DNA of 19,278 nucleotides, from NCBI GenBank assembly GCA_046080565.1, contig JBJTUF010000194.1, positions 1 to 19,278 of the forward strand, written 5' to 3'. Below, piece after piece: positions 7,707-15,392 of the stretch. Every line of letters begins with the position of its first letter. Positions within the stretch are counted from its first letter, which is position 1. A program made the translations under genes and the position numbers. Under the pieces are notes generated by a model that worked only from the letters and a program-made list of their open reading frames with translations, ran no database searches and was not told where the DNA came from. This stretch comes from Cuspidothrix sp046080565 (lineage in GTDB: Bacteria; Cyanobacteriota; Cyanobacteriia; Cyanobacteriales; Nostocaceae).

Positions 7707-9506
7707 ATGGCGCTGATAGTTCAGAAATACGGTGGTACATCTGTTGGTTCGGTCGAACGCATTCAAGCTGTTGCCCAAAGAGTTGCAACAACTGTACAAG
7801 CAGGAAATTCTGTAGTAGTGGTGGTTTCCGCCATGGGAAAAACCACAGATGGGTTAGTGAAACTAGCTAATGATATTTCTAAAAGCCCCAGCCGGCGGGA
7901 AATGGATATGCTGCTTTCCACGGGAGAGCAAGTCACCATTGCTTTATTAAGTATGGCATTACAGGAAATTGGCCAATCAGCGATTTCCATGACTGGCGCT
8001 CAGGTAGGCATTGTTACGGAAGCCGAACATACCCGCGCTCGGATTTTACATATCGAAACAGAGCGCTTGATGCGGCAGATTAATCAAGGTAAAGTGGTTG
8101 TAGTTGCCGGCTTCCAAGGAATTAGCAGCACTGAAGAACTAGAAATCACGACTTTAGGACGTGGTGGTTCAGATACTTCCGCCGTGGCTTTAGCCGCCGC
8201 TATCAGTGCCGATTTCTGTGAAATTTATACCGACGTACCAGGTATTTTAACTACAGATCCGCGCCTAGTTCCCGAAGCCCAATTAATGACAGAAATTACC
8301 AGTGATGAAATGCTGGAATTGGCTAGCTTAGGAGCGAAAGTATTACATCCCAGGGCGGTGGAAATTGCCCGTAATTATGGTGTTCCCTTAGTAGTGCGTT
8401 CTAGTTGGACAGATCAACCGGGAACTTGGGTGACAACACCGCAAAAACAAGATCGGCCGTTGGTAAATTTAGAATTAGCCCGCCCTGTGGATGCGGTAGA
8501 ATTTGATATGCAACAGGCTAAGGTGGCTTTGTTGCGTGTTCCTGATAGACCTGGGGTAGCAGCCCAATTATTTGGGGAAATTGCTCAACAAGATGTTGAT
8601 GTGGACTTAATTATTCAGTCCATTCATGAAGGTAATAGTAACGATATTGCTTTTACAGTAAATACATCAATATTAAAACGGGCAGAGTCAGTATCATCAG
8701 CTATAGCACCAGCCTTGAGAAAAAATCATGATTCTGATGAAGCGGAAGTATTAGTAGATAAAGATAATGCTAAGGTGAGTATTGTAGGGGCGGGAATGAT
8801 TGGCCGTCCAGGGGTAGCAGCGCAGATGTTTCAAACATTGGCCTCTGCTGGTGTGAATATTCAGATGATTTCTACCAGTGAAGTTAAGGTCAGTTGTGTA
8901 GTTGATGCCGCAGATTGCGATCGCGCTATAGCAGCCCTGTGTAATACCTTTGAAATTAACTATTCCTCAACTACCTTAGCTACAGCTAATACTAAATCTC
9001 CGGCAGTGCGAGGTGTCGCTTTAGACATGAACCAAGCCCGGATCGCCATTCGCCAATTACCAAACCGTCCCGGGATAGCAGCAAAATTATTCGGATTTTT
9101 AGCTGAATCTAATATTAGCGTGGATATGATTATTCAATCCCAACGTTGTCGCATAGTTAATGGTGTTCCCCATCGGGATATTGCCTTTACGGTTGCTCGC
9201 ATGGATGCAGAAAACGCTCAACAAAAATTACAACAAGCTGCCCAAGAGTTTGGTTGGGGTGAAGTTATCTTAGATAGTGCGATCGCTAAAGTAAGTATAG
9301 TCGGTTCAGGAATGCTAGGACAACCCGGTATTGCAGCTAAAATGTTTACAGCTTTAGCTCAAAATCACATTAACATTCAAATGATTGCCACATCAGAAAT
9401 TAAAATTAGTTGTGTTGTATCACAGGATGAAGGCATTAAAGCTTTGCAAGTTATTCATACAGCTTTTGAATTAGCTGGAACTGAAAAATTTGTTGTCCCG
9501 GCGTGA
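7707..9506 (+). CDS. lysC: Aspartate kinase with four ACT domains
   Basis: It phosphorylates L-aspartate to 4-phospho-aspartate, the first step towards lysine, threonine, methionine and isoleucine. From the ATG at 7707 it has 599 residues; an in-frame TTG at 7692 would add five but is not needed, since MALIVQKYGGTS is the normal start. The kinase domain occupies about 1-245, with KYGGTS (7-12), FQGI, TTLGRGGSDTSA and YTDVPGILTTDPR. Two similar regulatory halves follow, each with two ACT domains. The recurring signatures are PDRPGVAAQLFGEIA, GRPGVAAQMFQTLA, PNRPGIAAKLFGFLA and GQPGIAAKMFTALA. Cyanobacterial enzymes with duplicated ACT pairs are known and are feedback-controlled by lysine and threonine, which fits here. 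Confidence 0.95.
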   Translation: MALIVQKYGGTSVGSVERIQAVAQRVATTVQAGNSVVVVVSAMGKTTDGLVKLANDISKSPSRREMDMLLSTGEQVTIALLSMALQEIGQSAISMTGAQVGIVTEAEHTRARILHIETERLMRQINQGKVVVVAGFQGISSTEELEITTLGRGGSDTSAVALAAAISADFCEIYTDVPGILTTDPRLVPEAQLMTEITSDEMLELASLGAKVLHPRAVEIARNYGVPLVVRSSWTDQPGTWVTTPQKQDRPLVNLELARPVDAVEFDMQQAKVALLRVPDRPGVAAQLFGEIAQQDVDVDLIIQSIHEGNSNDIAFTVNTSILKRAESVSSAIAPALRKNHDSDEAEVLVDKDNAKVSIVGAGMIGRPGVAAQMFQTLASAGVNIQMISTSEVKVSCVVDAADCDRAIAALCNTFEINYSSTTLATANTKSPAVRGVALDMNQARIAIRQLPNRPGIAAKLFGFLAESNISVDMIIQSQRCRIVNGVPHRDIAFTVARMDAENAQQKLQQAAQEFGWGEVILDSAIAKVSIVGSGMLGQPGIAAKMFTALAQNHINIQMIATSEIKISCVVSQDEGIKALQVIHTAFELAGTEKFVVPA

Positions 9507-9992
9507 AGACACTAGGCGACAAGGGACTAGAGGAACAGGAAGCAGGGGAAAAATGTCTCACAGCTTATCAAACTTTATTTTTTTAATCATTGCAGCACTC
9601 GGATAAATTTTCAGATGTTATAGTTTTTGGGAGTGGTTAAGATTAGGACTGGACTTACGCAAAACCTATTTCAAATACTGTCATTGCGACGCAAGGAAGT
9701 AATCTCAAACCCCTACATTTAGTTAGAATGCGTAAATCCTATAGGAAAAAGCTTCTTTTGGATCTATCATTCCCGGAATTGTTGCTTTGATGATCTTTGC
9801 TACTTCCCTCACTCAACTAAGTAAGTCGGCTTAAAAAATCGAGATATGTTACAAAATGTAAAATTACTCAAAGTCTCTTGCCTTGCCTCAAGGATAAATT
9901 GCAACGCCTATCTACTTAGATTCAGATTAGGCTGATCGAGTTTATGCTACTTATGGGGTAATTTATATCCTTTTATTGCTGGAGTATAGACA
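9507..9992. other. Intergenic region between lysC and the kinase operon
   Basis: No intact gene is visible in 486 bases. It contains an inverted-repeat element (9651-9740) and, directly after it, a 28-codon open stretch ending in TAA at 9832-9834. That stretch reads like the C-terminal membrane segment of a lost protein (GIVALMIFATSLTQLSKSA). A GGAG at 9981-9984 is correctly spaced for the ATG at 9993. Confidence 0.45.
9651..9740. mobile_element. Small MITE-like inverted-repeat element
   Basis: GGACTTACGCA (9651-9661) faces TGCGTAAATCCT (9729-9740), which as an inverted repeat reads AGGATTTACGCA; about 10 of the terminal 12 positions agree allowing one indel. The interior contains GTCATTGCGACGCAAGGAAG, similar to dispersed cyanobacterial repeat sequence. 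No target duplication is evident and no coding frame is present. I treat it as an old, non-autonomous element, probably degenerate. Confidence 0.4.
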
Positions 9993-10064
9993 ATGATTAC
10001 TTGGATTTATCAGACTATATTAGTCAGTTTTTCCTTGATTATTGCGATCGCATCTTTACTATAG
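9993..10064 (+). pseudogene. 5' remnant of the MHYT sensor of the histidine kinase
   Basis: The ATG at 9993 has a GGAG ribosome binding site eight bases upstream and opens a 23-codon frame (MITWIYQ, then hydrophobic LVSFSLIIAIAS) ending in TAG at 10062-10064. It matches the expected first transmembrane helix of a cyanobacterial MHYT domain (pattern LVxxSxxIAIxAS). The downstream kinase frame resumes abruptly at the second half of the same domain (IGMTAMK), in another frame. Roughly 90-100 residues that should lie between are missing, so I infer a deletion that is not a multiple of three. A HIP1 octamer (10044-10051) lies next to the junction. The ATG at 10067 follows the TAG by two bases, so reinitiation is possible. 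Confidence 0.65.
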
Positions 10065-10066
10065 GT

Positions 10067-13000
10067 ATGACAGCAATGAAAGCATCTGGTGTGATCATGT
10101 ATTACAACCCCTGGAGTGTTGCTTTATCTTTATTTATAGTAATTGGTGCTGCTTACATTTCCCTATCATTCCTCTTTGGCTTGAGAAGATATCAAACAAC
10201 AAATTCTCAATGGCTAAAACTAATCAGTGCATTAGTTCTGGGTAATGGGATTTGTCTAATGCACTATATAGAAATGTGGGTTACGTCTTTTGTCCAAATT
10301 TCAGGATCTATAGTTAATAATAACAACGCGCTAAACTCTTGGTTAGCAATTGAAGTTATTATTATAACTGTTTTTATTTTTATTTGTACTTTAATTACTT
10401 CCTTATTGCATCATGAATATAAAGCTAAATTACAAGAGCAAAAAGCATTAGAAATCAGTGAATCTCGATTTGCTTTAGCTTTAGCTGGAGCAGATGTAGG
10501 GATTTGGGATTGGGAAGTTAACAGCAACAAAATATATCTTTCTCCTAGATGTAAAAGTATCTTAGGATATGAAGATCATGAATTCCCTAATACTATAGAA
10601 ACTTGGTATCAAAGAATTCATTCAGAAGATAAAGACAAAGTAAAGTCCTTATTACAGGACCATCTAGAAAATAGAACTCCTGTTTATGAAGTAGAATTTC
10701 GCGCTCAACATAAAGATGGTTCATATAGATGGATTTTTACTAAGGGTTCATCTTTACGAAATGAATTAGGTATACCTTATCGTATGAGCGGTTCTCATGC
10801 AGATATTACCAAAAATAAACATTTAGAACAAAAATTACAAGAATCTGAGCGGTTTTTACATAATATTATTGAAAATATTCCCTTAGCATTAAATGTGCAA
10901 GATGTGAAAAATGACTATAAATTTGTGATTTGGAATCGCACCTGTGAACATATATTTGGTTTAAAAAGTACAGACACCCTTGGTCATAATATTCATGAAT
11001 TATTAAATATACATAATAGAAATATGTTTCTTGATCCCGTTTTGGAAGCACTTGTTCCTCATCCTAAATTAGAAAACTATCAAGAAACAATTAATAACTA
11101 TTTTCAGGGCAAAATGTTATTAAGAACTTTAAGAGTTATCGTTCAAAATGAAGGAAAAATTACCCATATTATTTCTATCTCCGATGACATAACTAATCGC
11201 AAACAGACAGAAGCTGCATTACAAGAAAGTGCAGAGAGGGAAAAAGCACTGACTAAAGCAATTCAGAGAATGCGACAAACCTTAGATATAAAAACTATTT
11301 TTGCAGCCACAACATCAGAACTCAGACAGGTTCTTCATTGCGATCGCGTCGTTGTCTATCGTTTTCGTCCTGACTGGAGTGGAGAATTTATCGCCGAATC
11401 AGTTGGTAATGAATGGATATCACTTTGGGAAGCACAAAATAATAACCTCAACTTACAACAAAATTGCATTGCTAATGATCGTTGTACAGTTAAAGAGTTC
11501 GATAATGCAGCAGCAAATGATATTATTGCTGATAATTTCAATTTAGTTCAGGATACTTATTTACAAACAACCCAAGGAGGTGTTTATAATCAAGGTATTA
11601 GTTATCGTGCTATAGAAGATATCTATGCAGCTAACTTTGAAACTTGTTATATTCAACTTTTAGAACAGTTTCAAGCTAGAGCATATATTATTGTACCGAT
11701 TCTTTATAGTAATAAACTCTGGGGATTATTAGCAGTTTATCAAAATTCTCAGCCTCGTCAATGGAAAGAAGCAGAAATTAAAATAGTAGTACAAATCAGT
11801 AATCAATTAGGAGTTGCCTTACAGCAAGCAGAACTGTTGAAACAGACTCAAAAACAATCTATAGCATTACAAAATGCTTTATTAGCTACTGATGCAGCTA
11901 ATCATGCTAAATCAGAATTCTTAGCCAATATGAGTCACGAACTCAGAACACCCTTAAATGCTATCCTGGGATTCACTCAACTGATGAGTTGTGATAAAAA
12001 CCTCTTTGGAGAACACCAAGAACACCTAAAAATTATCAATCGTGCTGGAGAGCATCTATTAACTATCATTAATGATATTCTAGAAATGTCAAAAATTGAA
12101 GCTGGTAAAACTACACTCAACAACCACAGCTTTAATTTTTATGAATTTCTCAATCTATTATATAATTTCATGAAATTAAGAGCCGAATCTAAAGGCTTAG
12201 AATTGATATTTGATTACGCTCCTGAGATTCCTGCTTATATTTATGCGGATGAAGGAAAATTACGACAGATTTTACTAAATTTATTAGGAAATGCGATTAA
12301 ATTTACCAATAAAGGGAGGGTGATAGTGCAAATTAAGGAAAGTTTAGTCATAGAAGATAGACAGAATAAACCATTGCAGAGAAAACTAATCTTTTCTGTT
12401 TCTGATACTGGTTTTGGTATTGCGTCAGAAGAAATTCAATTTCTATTTCAAGCATTTAAACAAACAGAAATTGGACGTAAATATCAACAAGGTACAGGTT
12501 TAGGTTTAGCCATTACTCGCAAATATGTCCAACTTATGGGAGGAAATATCGAAGTTAATAGTCAATTAGGAATAGGTAGTACCTTTAGCTTTGATATTAA
12601 TATCCAAGAATCTGAAGCTAACCAAGTTAAAACTACTGTAAATCGAGGACAGGTAATTAGTCTTGCTCCTAACCAACCTGAATATAAAATCTTAGTTGTG
12701 GAAGATATACCAGAAAGTCGGATATTATTAGTCAAAATCTTAAAAAATATTGGTTTTACTGTTTTTGAGGCAGAAAATGGAGAAGACGCAATTAACTACT
12801 GGCGGAATTTAAAACCTAATTTAATTCTTATGGATATACAAATGCCTATAATTGATGGGTTAACAGCAACTAAAATTATTAAACAAACACCTCAAGGAAA
12901 ACAGACAAAAATTTTAGCATTAACTGCTAGTATTTTTGAAGAAAATCGTCAAGCAGTATTAGCCGCAGGTTGTGATGATTTTCTTTCTAAACCATTACAA

Positions 13001-13312
13001 ATTAATATTATTCTAAACAAAATTAGTCAACATTTAGATATAGAATATATTTATGAAATTGAAAGTGAAAAAATAGAACTTACTCCTGTTAAAAAACTAT
13101 CATCTGCGGACATATTAGCTACTTTATTGAGTATGCCCCAAGAATGGCTAATAGAGTTAAATAATGCCGCCGCTCAATGTAATGATGATACTATTATCCA
13201 ATTAATTAATGATATCCCCTCAGAAAATATTGATATTAGTAATCTGATTAAAGATTTAGCGCTCAATTTTCAATTCAAAAAAATTCTGGAATTAACACAA
13301 AACAAATTATGA
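10067..13312 (+). CDS. Hybrid sensor histidine kinase (truncated MHYT-PAS-PAS-GAF-HisKA-HATPase-REC)
   Basis: This is a membrane-anchored hybrid kinase. Order: truncated MHYT region with about three membrane segments (to about 10420), two PAS domains (about 10460-10830 and 10845-11210), a phytochrome/cyanobacteriochrome-like GAF (about 11275-11830), HisKA with SEFLANMSHELRTPLNAILG (His codon 11936-11938), HATPase with LLNLLGNAIKFT (Asn codon 12290-12292), DTGFGI and GTGLGLAI, and a receiver with LILMDIQMP (Asp codon 12833-12835) and LSKPL. A tail of about 75 residues ends the protein. The kinase and receiver residues look intact. The frame is open to a TTG at 10001, but its first 20 residues do not resemble the family; ATG 10067 is the next candidate. 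The second MHYT motif is altered to MHYIEMW. It overlaps the next gene by ATGA, implying translational coupling. Confidence 0.8.
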   Translation: MTAMKASGVIMYYNPWSVALSLFIVIGAAYISLSFLFGLRRYQTTNSQWLKLISALVLGNGICLMHYIEMWVTSFVQISGSIVNNNNALNSWLAIEVIIITVFIFICTLITSLLHHEYKAKLQEQKALEISESRFALALAGADVGIWDWEVNSNKIYLSPRCKSILGYEDHEFPNTIETWYQRIHSEDKDKVKSLLQDHLENRTPVYEVEFRAQHKDGSYRWIFTKGSSLRNELGIPYRMSGSHADITKNKHLEQKLQESERFLHNIIENIPLALNVQDVKNDYKFVIWNRTCEHIFGLKSTDTLGHNIHELLNIHNRNMFLDPVLEALVPHPKLENYQETINNYFQGKMLLRTLRVIVQNEGKITHIISISDDITNRKQTEAALQESAEREKALTKAIQRMRQTLDIKTIFAATTSELRQVLHCDRVVVYRFRPDWSGEFIAESVGNEWISLWEAQNNNLNLQQNCIANDRCTVKEFDNAAANDIIADNFNLVQDTYLQTTQGGVYNQGISYRAIEDIYAANFETCYIQLLEQFQARAYIIVPILYSNKLWGLLAVYQNSQPRQWKEAEIKIVVQISNQLGVALQQAELLKQTQKQSIALQNALLATDAANHAKSEFLANMSHELRTPLNAILGFTQLMSCDKNLFGEHQEHLKIINRAGEHLLTIINDILEMSKIEAGKTTLNNHSFNFYEFLNLLYNFMKLRAESKGLELIFDYAPEIPAYIYADEGKLRQILLNLLGNAIKFTNKGRVIVQIKESLVIEDRQNKPLQRKLIFSVSDTGFGIASEEIQFLFQAFKQTEIGRKYQQGTGLGLAITRKYVQLMGGNIEVNSQLGIGSTFSFDINIQESEANQVKTTVNRGQVISLAPNQPEYKILVVEDIPESRILLVKILKNIGFTVFEAENGEDAINYWRNLKPNLILMDIQMPIIDGLTATKIIKQTPQGKQTKILALTASIFEENRQAVLAAGCDDFLSKPLQINIILNKISQHLDIEYIYEIESEKIELTPVKKLSSADILATLLSMPQEWLIELNNAAAQCNDDTIIQLINDIPSENIDISNLIKDLALNFQFKKILELTQNKL

Positions 13313-13564
13313 ATAATACAGCAGATATTTTAATTATTGATGATACCCCAGATAATCTACGATTTTTAGGGACAATTCTCACCAAACAAGGTTATCATGT
13401 GCGTAAAGCATTAGATGGAGAAATGGCTCTCATAGCCTGTAAAAATCTTTTACCAGATTTAATTTTACTGGATATTATGATGCCAGAAATGGATGGTTAT
13501 CAAGTCTGCCAAGAATTGAAGTCTAATCCCCTTACAAATAAAATACCCATCATTTTTTTAAGTG

Positions 13565-13718
13565 CTATCAATGACAGGGCTGTTTCATTCTAAAATCTGA
13601 CATTTTATGTATTTACGACAATGCGTCATTTTAGGCTTCAGGAATTCCATCTCACAATGGCTGAAAACACCTAAATTCGTTGCTTAAATCTAGAATGAAA
13701 TAACCCTGCTATCAATGA
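13565..13718. repeat. 10-bp target-site duplication flanking the MITE
   Basis: CTATCAATGA occurs at 13565-13574 and again at 13709-13718, immediately outside the two inverted-repeat ends of the inserted element. Removing the element and one copy rejoins the receiver-domain frame without error. Confidence 0.9.
13575..13708. mobile_element. 134-bp MITE inserted in the response regulator gene
   Basis: The ends CAGGGCTGTTTCATTCTA (13575-13592) and TAGAATGAAATAACCCTG (13691-13708) are inverted repeats matching at 16 of 18 positions. With the 10-bp duplication this is a clear transposition scar. The element carries no transposase; its longest ATG frame (13621-13674) has 17 codons. CAGGG ends with 8-12-bp duplications are found in IS4- and ISAs1-type elements, so a related transposase elsewhere in the genome probably moved it. 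That assignment is inference. Confidence 0.9.
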
Positions 13719-15270
13719 TGTTTTAGATAAAGTTAAAGCTTTTGAAGTTGGTGGCGTAGATTATATTACTAAACCATTTCATCCCGCAGAAGTCTTAGTC
13801 AGAGTCAAAAATCAACTAGAACTTAAAGCAGCAGAAACCCAAATAATTACTCTCAATCAGGAATTAGAAGCAAGAGTTAAAGAACGCACTCTACAGCTAG
13901 AATTAGCCAACCAAGAACTATATAAAGAATTAATAGAAAGGCAACAATTACAAAATATATTACTACATAGAGCAATACATGATCCCCTGACTAATCTATA
14001 TAATCGCACTTTTTTAATGGATAAACTGGAGCAAAGTATCAAACTAGCATCAGCGAATCCTGATTATCAATTTTCTGTGTTATTTTTAGATTGCGATCGC
14101 TTCAAAATTATCAATGATTCCCTCGGACATTTAGTAGGAGATGAATTACTAATTTCGATTTCTGAAAGACTGCAATCTTTAATGAGAGAAACAGATGTCT
14201 TAGCCAGATTAGGAGGAGATGAATTTGCGATTTTATTAGATAAAACTATAGATATTAGTTATAGTAAACATATTGCCGATCAGATTTTAAATTTGCTAAC
14301 ATATCCTTTTCGATTATCTAGAACAGAAGTTTTTATTAATGCTAGTATAGGAATTGTTTTTAGTAATAATAAATATCGTAATCCTCAAGATATCCTGAGA
14401 GATGCTGATACTGCTATGTATCGTGCTAAATCATTAGGTAAATCAAGATATTGTATTTTTACACCAGATATGTATCAGCAAGCTCTCAAAAATTTACAAT
14501 TAGAGAATGATTTAAAAAGAGCAATTGAGAATCAAGAATTTGTTGTTTACTATCAACCAATTGTTGCTTTATCCACAGAAAAAATTAACGGATTTGAAGC
14601 CCTAGTACGCTGGAAACATCCTACTTTGGGGATGATTTCCCCCATTGATTTTATTCCTGTAGCAGAAGAAATAGGGTTAATTTGTGATATAGACAATTGG
14701 GTATTAAATACGGCTTGTTCTCAGTTGCGAAACTGGCAAGAGAAAAAACTTGCTGATGAATCAATTTGTATGAGTGTGAATATTTCAGTAAGATTATTTT
14801 CTCAGCCAAGTTTACTGGAAATTATTGATGATAGTTGGCGAAAAAATTATCTCAATCCCCAAAATCTCAAGCTAGAAATTACAGAAAGTGCAATTATGGA
14901 AAATGGAGAAATGGCTGCTAAAATTCTCCAAGAACTGCGGAAATCCCAAATTCAGTTATCTATTGATGACTTTGGTACGGGATATTCTTCTTTAAGCTAC
15001 TTGCATAAATTTCCTGCCAATATCCTCAAAATTGATAAATGCTTTATTGATTATTTAGAGAATAGTGATAAAGATATTGGTTTAGTTGCCACAATAATTC
15101 AACTCGCGCATACCATCAAAATGAGAGCGATCGCTGAAGGAATAGAAACCAAAGCACAATTATCACAACTGCAAAATCTTGAATGCGATTTTGGTCAAGG
15201 TTATCTTTTCTCCAAACCCTTAGATGTCAAATCTGCTTCAGAAATACTCGCATCGGGGATCAAGTATTAA

Positions 15271-15392
15271 CCTGATATAACCTTGTATTAAACCTAATTA
15301 TTACAGTTCTTATTGATTCAGAGGACTTTTAGTCAATCTTTAGTATAATTAAGTCTAAAGCAGGATAAAAAATTTTAATAAATCTATAAATT
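15271..15392 (+). promoter_or_regulatory. Possible promoter of the STAND-WD40 gene
   Basis: A perfect TATAAT lies at 15344-15349, 44 bases before the ATG at 15393, inside a CTTTAG ... CTAAAG inverted repeat (15338-15360). No good -35 is seen at 16-18 bp. The gap after the EAL fragment has no terminator hairpin that I can see. Confidence 0.35.

Larger units (their letters stand above)
13309..15270 (+). pseudogene. Response regulator REC-GGDEF-EAL, split by a MITE
   Basis: Read across the insertion, this was a 605-residue cytoplasmic regulator of cyclic di-GMP. REC (DD at 11-12, phospho-acceptor Asp55 in LILLDIMMP) is cut just after PIIFLSAIND and continues beyond the insert as VLDKVKAFEVGGVDYITKPF. 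A coiled-coil linker, a GGDEF domain (GGDEF 14212-14226; inhibitory RETD site at 14185-14196) and an EAL domain (EAL 14596-14604; ITES, DDFGTGYS, LKID, AEGIET) follow, all with key residues present. In-frame stops inside the insert (13591, 13672, 13696) end translation after residue 94. The first in-frame ATG after it (14017) lies inside GGDEF, after the HDPLTNLYNR motif, so a fragment started there could retain EAL but not a complete GGDEF. It overlaps the kinase gene by four bases and is probably its output partner. Confidence 0.88.

Noticed and set aside
10001..10066. TTG at 10001 as the true start of the hybrid kinase
   Set aside because: It lacks a spaced ribosome binding site, and its first 20 residues are unlike any MHYT start. 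The same bases in the frame of ATG 9993 read as a normal MHYT first helix.
13575..13708. The insert as a developmentally excised element like those in nifD or hupL of heterocystous cyanobacteria
   Set aside because: Those elements are kilobases long and carry their own recombinase, with short direct repeats at the ends. This insert has inverted ends, a target duplication and no recombinase, so it is a transposition product.
14017..15270. The GGDEF-EAL part as an independent intact gene starting at 14017
   Set aside because: The ATG lies inside the GGDEF domain, after its conserved HDPLTNLYNR start, and the frame is open upstream back to the insertion. It is the 3' part of the split regulator.
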